From Oscillospiraceae bacterium (lineage in GTDB: Bacteria > Bacillota > Clostridia > Oscillospirales > Oscillospiraceae): a stretch of DNA of 64,000 nt. Numbering within the stretch: position 1 is the stretch's first letter; each line of letters begins with the position of its first letter. The notes beneath the pieces are model-generated. The model was not told where the DNA came from. It did no database searches and worked only from the letters and a program-made list of their open reading frames with translations. This document shows, one piece after another, positions 51,207 to 58,471 of the stretch. Both the position numbers and the translations under genes were made by a program. The DNA lies in the NCBI GenBank assembly GCA_022846095.1, contig AP025583.1, positions 2,232,001 through 2,296,000 on the forward strand, given 5' to 3'.

Positions 51207-52819
51207 ACCCGCAGGCGCTTCACCAGCGCCCCGTCCGGGTCCACGTAGGCCGTCTGGTAGGTAGTATACACCACCATGCCCGGCCTGGCCCCGGCGGGCT
51301 TCTTCACGTACTTCACCGGCGTGTAGTCCACCGGCACCTTCTTCCCGTCCCGCCCCTGGGAAAACCAGGCCGCCAGCACCGCCGCCTCGGTGAGGCTCTG
51401 GGCGTCGGGGTCGGCGCCCCCCGTCCATAGGATGACGTGGGAGCCGTGGATCTTCTGGGTGTGGAGCCATATATCGCTCTTGTAGGCCATCTTGGTGGTG
51501 AGCTGGTCGTTCTGGCTGTTGTTCTTGCCCACCGAGATGCGCAGCCCCGCGGAGGAGCGGAACTCCATGGGCTTGCCCGCCAGGCGCTTTTCCCGCTTGC
51601 CCGCCTTGGCCGGGCGGCGCAGATAGCCGGTGTCGGCCAGCTCCTGGCGGATCTCCTGCAAATCCCGCTCGCCCTCGGCCAGTGTGATGCTCTCCAGCAC
51701 GCTGTTCAGGTACTCCAGCTCCCGCCGCCCCTTCTCCATCTGGAGGGTGAGCATCTGCTCGGCGGTCTTGGCCTTGTTGTAGTCCTTATAGTACTTGGCC
51801 GCGTTCTGCTGGGGGGTGAGCAGGGGGTCGAGCTTGATCTCCACCTGGGCGCAGTCCGGGTCGTAGAAGTTCACCGCGCTCAGGCTGGGCATCCCCCGGC
51901 GCATGAGGTGCAGGTTGGAGGTCAGGATGTCCCCGCACTCCCGCAGGCGCTCCCGGTCGCAGGCGGAGGCCAGCTCCCGCGCCTGGTTGCCCAGCTTGCG
52001 CTCGGTGCGGTCCCTGGCCCGGGTGACAGACTGGATGAGATCCTGCCCCCGCTGGCGGGTGTGCTCCTGGCGCTCCCGCGCCTCGTAGAAGTCGTCCAGC
52101 AGCCTGGAGAAGGTGGGGTACGCCCGCAGCTCGGTCCCGGGGCCGTACTGGAGGATGGGCATAAAGGAGAAGTCCACGGGCTTTCCGTCCCGGAGGAGCA
52201 TGGTGGGGGTGTACGCCCCCCCGCGCACCTGCTCCAGCAGGGCGCGGATCTCCGCCTCCCCCGCCTCCTGCCCCCGGAACTCCAGCTCCCGCCCCACCAG
52301 GGGGGGCACGCCGAAGCGGGGCTCGGGCGGGCGGTAGAAGAGGCCGGGCAGCACCTGCCGCTTCCCGGTGGCCAGATCCCCCTCCACCCGGCGCAGGCAG
52401 TCGGTGATCCGGCCCTGTCCGTCCAGGAGGATCAGGTTGGCGCTGCGGCCCATGGCCTCCAGCACCAGGGTGCGCTCCACCCGGTCCCCCAGCTCGTCGG
52501 CGGCCTCCAGCCGGAACTCCACCAGCCGCTCCAGCTCGGGCTGCACGATGTCCAGGATGCGGCCCCCGGTGAGGTGCTTGCGCAGCAGCATGCAGAACAT
52601 GGGGGGCGTGCCCGGGTTCTCCCGGTTCAGGGCCGTGAGCTGGCAGCGGGGCGCGCCGGGGCTGGCGGAGAGGAGCAGCTTCACGTTCTCCCCGTTCCCC
52701 CGCACCGCCAGCACCACCTCGTCCCGGCCCGGCTGGTAGATCTTATCGATTTTGCCGCCCAGGAGGCTCTTTTTCAGCTCCTCCACCACGGCGGTCAGGC
52801 AAATTGCGTCTAAGGACAT
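51203..52819 (-). CDS. rqcH: Rqc2/RqcH-type ribosome quality control protein (NFACT)
   Basis: A 538-residue protein. NFACT-N (MSLDAICLTAVVEEL..., DKIYQPGRDEVVL, ATGKRQVLPG), a central coiled coil (about 330-390, YNKAKTAEQMLTLQMEKGRRELEYLN) and NFACT-R (QLTTKMAYKSDIWLHTQKIHG). RqcH binds stalled 50S subunits and adds C-terminal alanine tails that mark chains for proteolysis. The ATG overlaps the end of mrnC by ten bases, so the two are coupled. Confidence 0.92.
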   Translation of the reverse strand: MSLDAICLTAVVEELKKSLLGGKIDKIYQPGRDEVVLAVRGNGENVKLLLSASPGAPRCQLTALNRENPGTPPMFCMLLRKHLTGGRILDIVQPELERLVEFRLEAADELGDRVERTLVLEAMGRSANLILLDGQGRITDCLRRVEGDLATGKRQVLPGLFYRPPEPRFGVPPLVGRELEFRGQEAGEAEIRALLEQVRGGAYTPTMLLRDGKPVDFSFMPILQYGPGTELRAYPTFSRLLDDFYEARERQEHTRQRGQDLIQSVTRARDRTERKLGNQARELASACDRERLRECGDILTSNLHLMRRGMPSLSAVNFYDPDCAQVEIKLDPLLTPQQNAAKYYKDYNKAKTAEQMLTLQMEKGRRELEYLNSVLESITLAEGERDLQEIRQELADTGYLRRPAKAGKREKRLAGKPMEFRSSAGLRISVGKNNSQNDQLTTKMAYKSDIWLHTQKIHGSHVILWTGGADPDAQSLTEAAVLAAWFSQGRDGKKVPVDYTPVKYVKKPAGARPGMVVYTTYQTAYVDPDGALVKRLRV

Positions 52820-53223
52820 GCTTCTTCTCCCATCATCAGCCCGAACAGCTCGTTAAGCCGCCCCGTCTTCCCCTGCAAATAGAGCCAGCCGAACAGGCAC
52901 TCCACCGCCGTGGCGGCCTGGTACTCCTCGCGGCTGGCGGCCTTCGGCACCGAGTGGGGGTTGGTGTTGCGCCCCCGGCGGTATACGTCGGCCTCCTCCT
53001 GGGTCAGCACGGGGAGGATCCGCTCCGCCGCCCTGGCCTGGGCGGGCGCCGCCACGTAGCCCACGGTGGCCTTGTGCAGGCCCCGGGCGCTGGCCTTGCC
53101 GTGCAGGCACAGCCAGGAGCGCACCATCAGCTCGTACACCCCGTCCCCCAGATGGGCCAGGCCCAGGTTGCTGATGGAGCGGATGGCGTCGGGCGCGGCA
53201 TCTAAATGAAAATAATCGGTCAT
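52810..53223 (-). CDS. mrnC: Mini-ribonuclease III
   Basis: A 137-residue RNase III catalytic domain without the dsRNA-binding domain. LGLAHLGDGVYELMVR carries the catalytic acidic pair, and EYQAATAVECLFGWLYL the second acidic cluster. MrnC matures 23S rRNA in Gram-positives. It starts with GGGGGATC upstream and is first in the mrnC-rqcH operon. Confidence 0.93.
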   Translation of the reverse strand: MTDYFHLDAAPDAIRSISNLGLAHLGDGVYELMVRSWLCLHGKASARGLHKATVGYVAAPAQARAAERILPVLTQEEADVYRRGRNTNPHSVPKAASREEYQAATAVECLFGWLYLQGKTGRLNELFGLMMGEEACP

Positions 53224-53308
53224 AAGTATGATCCCCCGGAATACTCAAATAATAGGGTAAGTATAGCGCAAAGAGCCCTGAAAAACAACCATTGAAAGGA
53301 TGACCACT

Positions 53309-53932
53309 ATGGACGAGCGTTATCCCTATCAGCTCCCCGCCCTGCCCTACTCGTACGAGGCCCTGATCCCCATCATCGGGGACAGCACCCTCCACTTCCA
53401 TCACGACAAGCACTTCCAGACCTACGTGGACAATCTGAACACCGCCCTGGCCGACTGCCCGGACAGCCAGCACAAGACCCTGACCGAGCTGCTGCGGGAT
53501 CTGGACAAGCTGCCCGAGGCCAAGCGCACCGCGGTGCGCAACAACGGCGGCGGCGTGTACAACCACACCCTCTACTTCGAGTGCCTCTCCCCCAACGGCG
53601 GCGGACAGCCCCAGGGCGAGCTGGCCCAGGCCATGGAGCGCGCCTTCGGCCCATACGATTCCTTCAAGAAGCAGATGAAGGAGGCGGCCATGGGCCAGTT
53701 CGGCTCCGGGTACGCCTTCCTCGTCTCCGACGGGGCGGGCAGGCTCTCCATCGTCAAGACCGCCAACCAGGACTGCCCCGTCTCCCAGGGCCTGCATCCC
53801 CTGCTGTGCGTGGACGTGTGGGAGCACGCGTACTACCTGGACTACCAGAACCGCCGGGCCGAGTACGTGGAGCGCTGGTTCGACGCAATCTGCTGGAAGA
53901 CCGTGGCCGAAAAGTACGCCCGGCGCAAATAA
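53309..53932 (+). CDS. Fe/Mn superoxide dismutase
   Basis: A 207-residue superoxide dismutase. The metal ligands are visible in LHFHHDKHFQTYV (His), GGGVYNHTLYFE (His), and VDVWEHAYYLDYQNRRAEYV (Asp, His). FGSGYAFLV follows the usual position of the metal-tuning residue; Fe versus Mn cannot be decided by eye. ATG 53309 is chosen because AAAGGA lies eight bases upstream; the ATG at 53300 overlaps that site. It converts superoxide to peroxide, useful in an anaerobe exposed to air. A terminator follows. Confidence 0.94.
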   Translation: MDERYPYQLPALPYSYEALIPIIGDSTLHFHHDKHFQTYVDNLNTALADCPDSQHKTLTELLRDLDKLPEAKRTAVRNNGGGVYNHTLYFECLSPNGGGQPQGELAQAMERAFGPYDSFKKQMKEAAMGQFGSGYAFLVSDGAGRLSIVKTANQDCPVSQGLHPLLCVDVWEHAYYLDYQNRRAEYVERWFDAICWKTVAEKYARRK

Positions 53933-53940
53933 CGATAAAA

Positions 53941-53966
53941 CGGGGCCCGCAGTCCGGCGGGCCCCG
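53941..53966. terminator. Bidirectional terminator after sod
   Basis: A perfect 10-base-pair stem CGGGGCCCGC with a six-base loop, T run on the plus strand and A-rich flank for the converging gene. Confidence 0.85.
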
Positions 53967-53970
53967 TTTT

Positions 53971-54483
53971 TCATTCAATTCCCGCCCACAGGGCGCCGAG
54001 CACCTTTTTGCAGGGCCGGAACAGCGCCAGTGCCATGACGAAGTTCCCCGCGCAGTGCAGCACGTCGAAGGGAATGCCCGCCAGCCACCAGGTCAGCGCC
54101 AGCTCCCACCCGCCGATAAAGAGGTTGATCAGCGTGCACAGCAGCCCGAAGCACAGCCCGAAGGCCCCGGACAGCACCGCCCAGCCCAGGCCGGATTCCA
54201 TGCCCCGGAAGCAGCGGGCCAGCAGGTAGAGCACCGTCCAAACGTAGAGGTAAGCGATGGTCCAGATGCTCACGCCCCAGATCAGCATATCCATGGCGAC
54301 GAAAATGTAGATGGGGAAAAGGGCCTTCCGGCCCAGCACCACGGCGTACACCATGACCAGCAGGGACACCGGCTCGATGTTGGGCAGGGGGGCCATGGCG
54401 GTTTTGGTCACAAAGAGCAGCGCCCCCAGCAGGGCCAGCACGGCCAGCGCCCGGACGCCCAGCGGCTTTTTCCTCCGCTCCAT
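53971..54483 (-). CDS. ECF transporter S-component
   Basis: A 170-residue membrane protein with about five or six helices (ALAVLALLGALLFVTKTAMA, VSLLVMVYAVVLGRKALFP, ALFRPCKKVLGAL at the end). This layout, with an N-terminal Arg-rich cap, is that of ECF S-components, which bind a vitamin and dock to a shared energising module. The energising genes are not here. Its neighbour with one base between is a DUF4430 protein, so the substrate may be a cobalamin-like compound; this is inference. Confidence 0.78.
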   Translation of the reverse strand: MERRKKPLGVRALAVLALLGALLFVTKTAMAPLPNIEPVSLLVMVYAVVLGRKALFPIYIFVAMDMLIWGVSIWTIAYLYVWTVLYLLARCFRGMESGLGWAVLSGAFGLCFGLLCTLINLFIGGWELALTWWLAGIPFDVLHCAGNFVMALALFRPCKKVLGALWAGIE

Positions 54484-54882
54484 TTAGTACCCGGTCATGA
54501 GTGTGAGCTCGTAGCGCTCCCCGTCGGCGATGGGGGTGGTGTCCGCGCTGGTCATCACGCTCTCCCCGCCCTTGGTGACGCACCACCACTTCTGCTGGCT
54601 CTCGTCGTCGGCCTCGCCGTCCACCACGCGGATGTAGAGGCCGTAGGGGCCCTGATCGCCCTCCACAAGCCCCTCCTGCTCCTGGATCGCCTGGCCCAGG
54701 TACTCGGCGTAGGTGGTGATGGGGAAGTCCTTGGTCGTCCCGTCCCCGTGGACCACCTGAACGGTAATGCGCTTGTCCCCCTCCACGGGCGGCGTGCGGG
54801 TCATGTACCAGGATCCCAGGAATACCGCTATAATGACCAGCAGCCCCAGGAGGGCGACGAGGTTCTTTTTGCTCATTTGCAT
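54484..54882 (-). CDS. DUF4430 membrane-anchored protein
   Basis: A 132-residue protein with one N-terminal membrane helix (LVALLGLLVIIAVFLGSWYM) and an external domain. TYAEYLGQAIQEQEGLVEG, YGLYIRVVDGEADDESQQKWW and ADTTPIADGERYELTLMTGY match DUF4430, which resembles the C-terminal domain of eukaryotic transcobalamin. It could capture a corrinoid for the S-component downstream. GAGGAGAGA precedes the ATG. Confidence 0.87.
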   Translation of the reverse strand: MQMSKKNLVALLGLLVIIAVFLGSWYMTRTPPVEGDKRITVQVVHGDGTTKDFPITTYAEYLGQAIQEQEGLVEGDQGPYGLYIRVVDGEADDESQQKWWCVTKGGESVMTSADTTPIADGERYELTLMTGY

Positions 54883-54955
54883 GGAAATCTCTCCTCATTC
54901 GTATTACCCGCACAGTGTACCACAGCCCCATGCCCTGCGCAAGTAAAACGGGCCG

Positions 54956-56170
54956 CTAACGGGTCCGGACCGCCTCGACAATCCCGGCCGGGTTGATCAC
55001 GTGCTCCAGGGTATAGGACTGGCCGCCGTGGTCAAAGCTCACCCGGTCCGCCGTGGATAGGGCGGCGTCCCAGAAGGCCTGCGGGGTCAGCTCCGGGGCG
55101 ACCTGCTTGGCCAGGCAGTACACCCCAGCGATATAGGGCACGGCCCAGCTCAATCCTTCTGCCGTGTAGTTCGTATAGTCCTCCGCCCCGGTGGGGGAGG
55201 CGGTGGCCCGGAAGTCCATTGGGACAAAGAGGGTATCGGCGAAGGAATACGGCGTTTCATAAAAATAATCCGCGTAAAACAGGCCGGGACGGGTATTGCC
55301 CGGATCGTCGCCGTCGGACAGCGGAACCCGGGCCGCCCCGGCGATTGGCATACCGTGGGTGTACTCGACCGACGTGGTTATGACAAAGATACCGGCCGCC
55401 TCGGCCCGGTCCAGGGCCGCCTTCATGCCGTCCCAGTCCGCATCGTCCGGGCCGAACCCGCGGGAGATGGAGATAGCGTCCAGCTTGTACACCTCCGGCA
55501 GCGAGTCGTTCAGATCCAGCAGGGTGTTGAGCGCCTCGATGTAAGGCAGGATGCTGTTTTTGTCCTCGCCGGGCCCCGCGAACCTGTGGCTGACATAATA
55601 GAGGTTCGCGCCGGGCGCGACGCCCACGCTCCGCCCCACGGCGATGGAGGCCACGGCCGCGCCGTGCATGGAGGCCCCATTCTCGCCCTCCCACAGCTGG
55701 CGGTAATAGCGCACGTTGTCCTTATACTCCACGTGGTCCAGCAGCAGGCTCTGGTCGATGATACCCAGGTTGACCCCCTCCCCGGTGACGCCGCTCTCGT
55801 GGAGGGCCCGAACGCCGAGGCCGGGATTTTTATTGGCCTGTATGATCTCCGCCGGGTCGAAGCCCGCGGGCAGCGCGTCCGGCCATATCGTCCTGCTGTC
55901 AAAGGTGATCAGCAGGAGCTGATCCAGGCCGCCGGGCAGAGCCTGGCGGGTCAGGTCGGCGCTGCGTCCGTCGCGGCAGCCGAGCTCATCCATTACGCCA
56001 CCGTTCCAGAAGTCCATCCGCGAGAAGTCAGCGGGGACGGCGCCTTCGTCCAGCGTCAGCTCCGGCGGCGGGCTGGGCGTGGGCGTTGGTGCCGGACCGC
56101 TCCGGCACCCTGAAAGAAGCGACAGGCAGACCGCCGCCAGCGTGGCGCACGAAATAAGGCTGCGTTTCAC
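54956..56170 (-). CDS. Subtilase (S8) family lipoprotein
   Basis: A 404-residue lipoprotein: lipobox LSLLSGC (Cys22), a Pro/Thr linker, then an S8 peptidase fold. The triad appears intact: Asp139 in LGIIDQSLL, His169 in SMHGAAVASI and Ser341 in EGLSWAVPYIAG, although the Ser motif lacks the usual GTSMA wording. The start is GTG 56170 with AAAGGGGG eight bases upstream. It stands alone. It would act outside the membrane; the substrate is unknown. Confidence 0.85.
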   Translation of the reverse strand: MKRSLISCATLAAVCLSLLSGCRSGPAPTPTPSPPPELTLDEGAVPADFSRMDFWNGGVMDELGCRDGRSADLTRQALPGGLDQLLLITFDSRTIWPDALPAGFDPAEIIQANKNPGLGVRALHESGVTGEGVNLGIIDQSLLLDHVEYKDNVRYYRQLWEGENGASMHGAAVASIAVGRSVGVAPGANLYYVSHRFAGPGEDKNSILPYIEALNTLLDLNDSLPEVYKLDAISISRGFGPDDADWDGMKAALDRAEAAGIFVITTSVEYTHGMPIAGAARVPLSDGDDPGNTRPGLFYADYFYETPYSFADTLFVPMDFRATASPTGAEDYTNYTAEGLSWAVPYIAGVYCLAKQVAPELTPQAFWDAALSTADRVSFDHGGQSYTLEHVINPAGIVEAVRTR

Positions 56171-56270
56171 ACCGATTACCCCCTTTTTCCTCCATTGTAC
56201 CACGCGCTGCGCGGCCCGGCAACCGTCTGCACGGCAGACCATCGGGGGGTGCCCCTGTACCGGAACAAGC

Positions 56271-56301
56271 AGACGGACCGGGCCTGCGGCCCGGTCCGTC
56301 T
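56271..56301 (-). terminator. Hairpin downstream of the coat protein genes
   Basis: A perfect 13-base-pair stem AGACGGACCGGGC with a five-base loop, directly after the coat protein gene; there is no clear T run, so termination is less certain. Confidence 0.55.
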
Positions 56302-56311
56302 CAGTCCGGTA

Positions 56312-56566
56312 TTACTGGGGCTTCTGGTTGCTGAACTTGGTGTAGGCGGTGCTGACCTTGCTCTCGGGGGCCTGCTCCACCTGGTACCAGCCCTTGGACT
56401 GGGCCATCTTGAACAGGTCGGTCTGGGTCTGGTGGCCCTGGTTGAAAATCTTGAGGAACTCGTCCCGCAGCTGGACGTTCACACACTCGGAGGCGAAGGT
56501 ATCGTAGTTGGAACTCATCTTCTTCTCCGCCAGAATAAAGTCGGTCATACGCTCCTGATCGTTCAT
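56312..56566 (-). CDS. Small CotF-like spore coat protein (second)
   Basis: An 84-residue helical protein. MTDFILAEKKMSSNYDTFASECVNVQLRDEFLKIF and HQTQTDLFKMAQSKGWY are the Coat_F/ferritin-like helix pair found in short clostridial coat proteins. It follows the other coat gene by 17 bases with its own GGAGGAGA. Points to sporulation. Confidence 0.85.
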   Translation of the reverse strand: MNDQERMTDFILAEKKMSSNYDTFASECVNVQLRDEFLKIFNQGHQTQTDLFKMAQSKGWYQVEQAPESKVSTAYTKFSNQKPQ

Positions 56567-56583
56567 GCTCCTTCTCCTCCTTT

Positions 56584-56769
56584 TTACTTCAGGTAGTTCA
56601 GCAGGCAGTCATAGTTCTGCTTGTGCTGGTTGGCGTACTGCCCGAAGGCAGTCTTAAGATCGGTCTCGGTGCACTCCTGCTCGGCGGCCTGGTACTTGCA
56701 GCACAGGACCTTTTCAAAGTCGAGCTGGTCGGACAGAGCGGAAAGCTCCTTTGCGGTAAGGTTTGCCAT
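56584..56769 (-). CDS. Small CotF-like spore coat protein (first)
   Basis: A 61-residue helical protein: LTAKELSALSDQLDFEKVLCCKYQ and FGQYANQHKQNYDCLLNYL, the other short Coat_F type often paired with the 84-residue form. The start at 56769 is set by AAAAGGAG. It begins five bases after the upstream unknown gene. Confidence 0.83.
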   Translation of the reverse strand: MANLTAKELSALSDQLDFEKVLCCKYQAAEQECTETDLKTAFGQYANQHKQNYDCLLNYLK

Positions 56770-56774
56770 GGTGC

Positions 56775-57377
56775 TCACTCCTTTTCAAGTTTTGCACACA
56801 CAGTATCCCTCATCTCCGCCGTTTTATTCCTGAAAACCGGGCAGCCGTGGCGGTTAAATGTAAAGACCGCCCACTGCCGTCCGCCCAGCTCCTCCACGTC
56901 GGCAAAGCAGAACAAAACCGGCAGCGGGAAGCGCTCCCCCGCCGTCCAGGGTGCGGCCAGCCGGAAGCCCTCCCCCTCCCGCCGCAGCAGGGCGTGCCCC
57001 AGCCCCTGGGCCGCCCGGGAGAGAAGTGGGTCCCCCAGCAGCCGTCCCGGCTGCTCCTCCCGCTGCCAGCCGGGGGGCGGCTGGGCGGGGGAAGCGCCCC
57101 GCCGGGGCGAGAAGGCCAGCTCCGCCCCCCAGTCCCGGACGGGCCATGCGTTTTTTGCCGCGAGATCGTCCACGGACAGGGTGCGCGTCAGGCGCAGCAT
57201 GCCGTTTTCCGGGATCAGCGTGCCCAACGGCACCCGCCCCCCGGCGCTCCCCCGCAGCCACGCCTTGTAGAGGCCCCTGCCGTCGTCCCGGAGCTCCGCC
57301 CGGCACACCGCCCGTCCGCCCTCCTCCCGGACGGTGAGGACGCCCCGCCCCCCGTCCAGGGAAAACCGATCCTCCAT
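56775..57377 (-). CDS. Unknown 200-residue protein upstream of the coat genes
   Basis: A soluble protein without signal or membrane segment, rich in Arg/Gly. The N-terminal half looks beta-rich (RAVCRAELRDDGRGLYKAWLRG, RVPLGTLIPENGMLRLTRTLS), the C-terminal half ends with YTFNRHGCPVFRNK-like residues (VFTFNRHGCPVFRNK). I do not recognise it. GGAGGAAAGGGGG precedes the ATG; the coat genes follow immediately, so it may be co-expressed in sporulation, which is only context. Confidence 0.7.
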   Translation of the reverse strand: MEDRFSLDGGRGVLTVREEGGRAVCRAELRDDGRGLYKAWLRGSAGGRVPLGTLIPENGMLRLTRTLSVDDLAAKNAWPVRDWGAELAFSPRRGASPAQPPPGWQREEQPGRLLGDPLLSRAAQGLGHALLRREGEGFRLAAPWTAGERFPLPVLFCFADVEELGGRQWAVFTFNRHGCPVFRNKTAEMRDTVCAKLEKE

Positions 57378-57504
57378 GCCGCCGCGCCCCCTTTCCTCCT
57401 CTTATTGTATGCGCCCGACCCACCCGGATGTACCGGCGCGTATTGGATGTTTTTCCAGGTATTATGCGGTTTTGACACAAAAAATGAAAATATTATGTTA
57501 TCTA

Positions 57505-57533
57505 TTGCACCTTCTTGTCCATCTCTGTATAAT
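57505..57533 (+). promoter_or_regulatory. Promoter of the unknown gene at 57579
   Basis: TTGCAC (57505-57510), 17 bases, TATAAT (57528-57533). A second, weaker candidate (TTGACA at 57472-57477 with TATGTT 16 bases on) lies upstream. Confidence 0.65.
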
Positions 57534-57578
57534 AGAAAACGGATATACGATTGTCGAACGCACGATTGGGAGGGACGT

Positions 57579-58232
57579 ATGAACGAGCAGACCGAGGCGT
57601 GGAAGGCCCTGGTGACCCAGCTGCCCGGCATCCTGGGCGCCGAGTTCACGGTGGACAACAGTACGGTGCGGGAGGTACACATCCTCTCCGACCAGTCCCG
57701 CAGCCCCAAGCAGGTGGTACGCGACGTGCAGTCCGCCCTGCTGGCCCGCTTTCAGCTGGAGCTGGATCACCGCTGCGTCAGCGTGGCCCAGATCCCCGGC
57801 GCCGCGCAGGAGGCCCGGCGGCGCCTAATCTGCGACGGGCTGGAGCTCTCCTCCAGCCGGGACGGGGCGGGCATCAAGGTCGTGCTGCGCCTGGACGAGC
57901 ACAGCTACACCGGCGAGGCCCGCTGCGACCTCACCGCCGGGGACCGCTTTCGGGCCATCGCAAGCGCCACCGTGGCGGCCATCAACCACTGCCTCGCCCC
58001 CGGCTGCCGCTTCTCCCTGGACACGGTGCGCACCTGCCCCATGGGGGAGCGACAGGCCGTGCTGGTGGGGCTGCTCCTCAAGCACGCCGGCAAGACCGAG
58101 GCCCTGCTGGGCGCCTGCTACGAGGGGGAGGACCCCAATTTCTCGGTGGCCCTGGCCACCCTGGACGGGGTCAACCGCAGGCTGATGACCCTCCCCCCGG
58201 CGTCCTCCTGTCCCCCGCAGACCGCGTCCTGA
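57579..58232 (+). CDS. Conserved protein of unknown function
   Basis: A 217-residue soluble protein. The N-terminal third (FTVDNSTVREVHILSDQSRSPKQVVRDVQSALLARF, about 18-52) is a pattern I have seen in unannotated Firmicute and actinobacterial proteins (often with HVLA.....PKQVVRDIQS), then two similar alpha/beta units follow (VVLRLDEHSYTGEARCDL; RQAVLVGLLLKHAGKTEALLGACYEGED). GGGAGGG lies seven bases before the ATG. It is upstream of the 27-residue peptide and the HD-GYP gene on the same strand. No function is proposed. Confidence 0.75.
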   Translation: MNEQTEAWKALVTQLPGILGAEFTVDNSTVREVHILSDQSRSPKQVVRDVQSALLARFQLELDHRCVSVAQIPGAAQEARRRLICDGLELSSSRDGAGIKVVLRLDEHSYTGEARCDLTAGDRFRAIASATVAAINHCLAPGCRFSLDTVRTCPMGERQAVLVGLLLKHAGKTEALLGACYEGEDPNFSVALATLDGVNRRLMTLPPASSCPPQTAS

Positions 58233-58243
58233 TTTGAGCGAAG

Positions 58244-58299
58244 CGAATATGGCCTGTCTCCAGCGACGGACAGAGTAACTGTCAAGGAGGCTATATTCG
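58244..58299 (+). promoter_or_regulatory. Structured leader of the 27-residue peptide
   Basis: An outer helix CGAATATGGCC (58244-58254) with GGCTATATTCG (58289-58299), 10 of 11 paired, ends exactly at the start codon and takes in part of the AAGGAGG site (58284-58290). Inside, GACAG (58269-58273) can pair with either CTGTC at 58254-58258 or CTGTC at 58279-58283, so two exclusive forms are possible. Confidence 0.5.
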
Positions 58300-58383
58300 A
58301 TGAATAAGGCGAAACTGATGGCGGCCCTTACTTCCCTGGTTTCCCTGCTCGTGGCCGGCGGCGCTTACTTCAGCTGGCGCTAA
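58300..58383 (+). CDS. 27-residue single-helix membrane peptide
   Basis: A short ORF, ATG to TAA, with a perfect AAGGAGG ten bases upstream. The product opens with MNKAKLMAAL, has a hydrophobic middle (LVSLLVAGGAYF) and ends in Trp-Arg: a one-helix membrane peptide with a positive N-terminus. It is followed by a long hairpin and then the HD-GYP gene. It is too short for standard annotation. A regulatory membrane peptide or toxin-like peptide is possible; no antisense partner is evident. Confidence 0.6.
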   Translation: MNKAKLMAALTSLVSLLVAGGAYFSWR

Positions 58384-58405
58384 GGGCACAACTCCCCAGC
58401 GGCTT

Positions 58406-58443
58406 GGCACAAGGCATACGGCGACGGCCGTATGCCTTGTGCC
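58406..58443 (+). terminator. Terminator after the 27-residue peptide
   Basis: A 17-base-pair stem (GGCACAAGGCATACGGC and complement) followed by GGGTCTTTCTT, 22 bases after the peptide stop and 28 bases before the HD-GYP gene. Confidence 0.7.
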
Positions 58444-58471
58444 GGGTCTTTCTTACCGTCAGGAGGCTTGC

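Noticed and set aside
53224-53300. Cobalamin or other riboswitch near the DUF4430/ECF genes or sod
   Set aside because: Spacers in this area are under 90 bases and too short for a cobalamin riboswitch.
58233-58300. c-di-GMP riboswitch upstream of the HD-GYP gene
   Set aside because: The conserved cores of the known c-di-GMP-I and -II classes are not visible, so I report only an unassigned structured leader.
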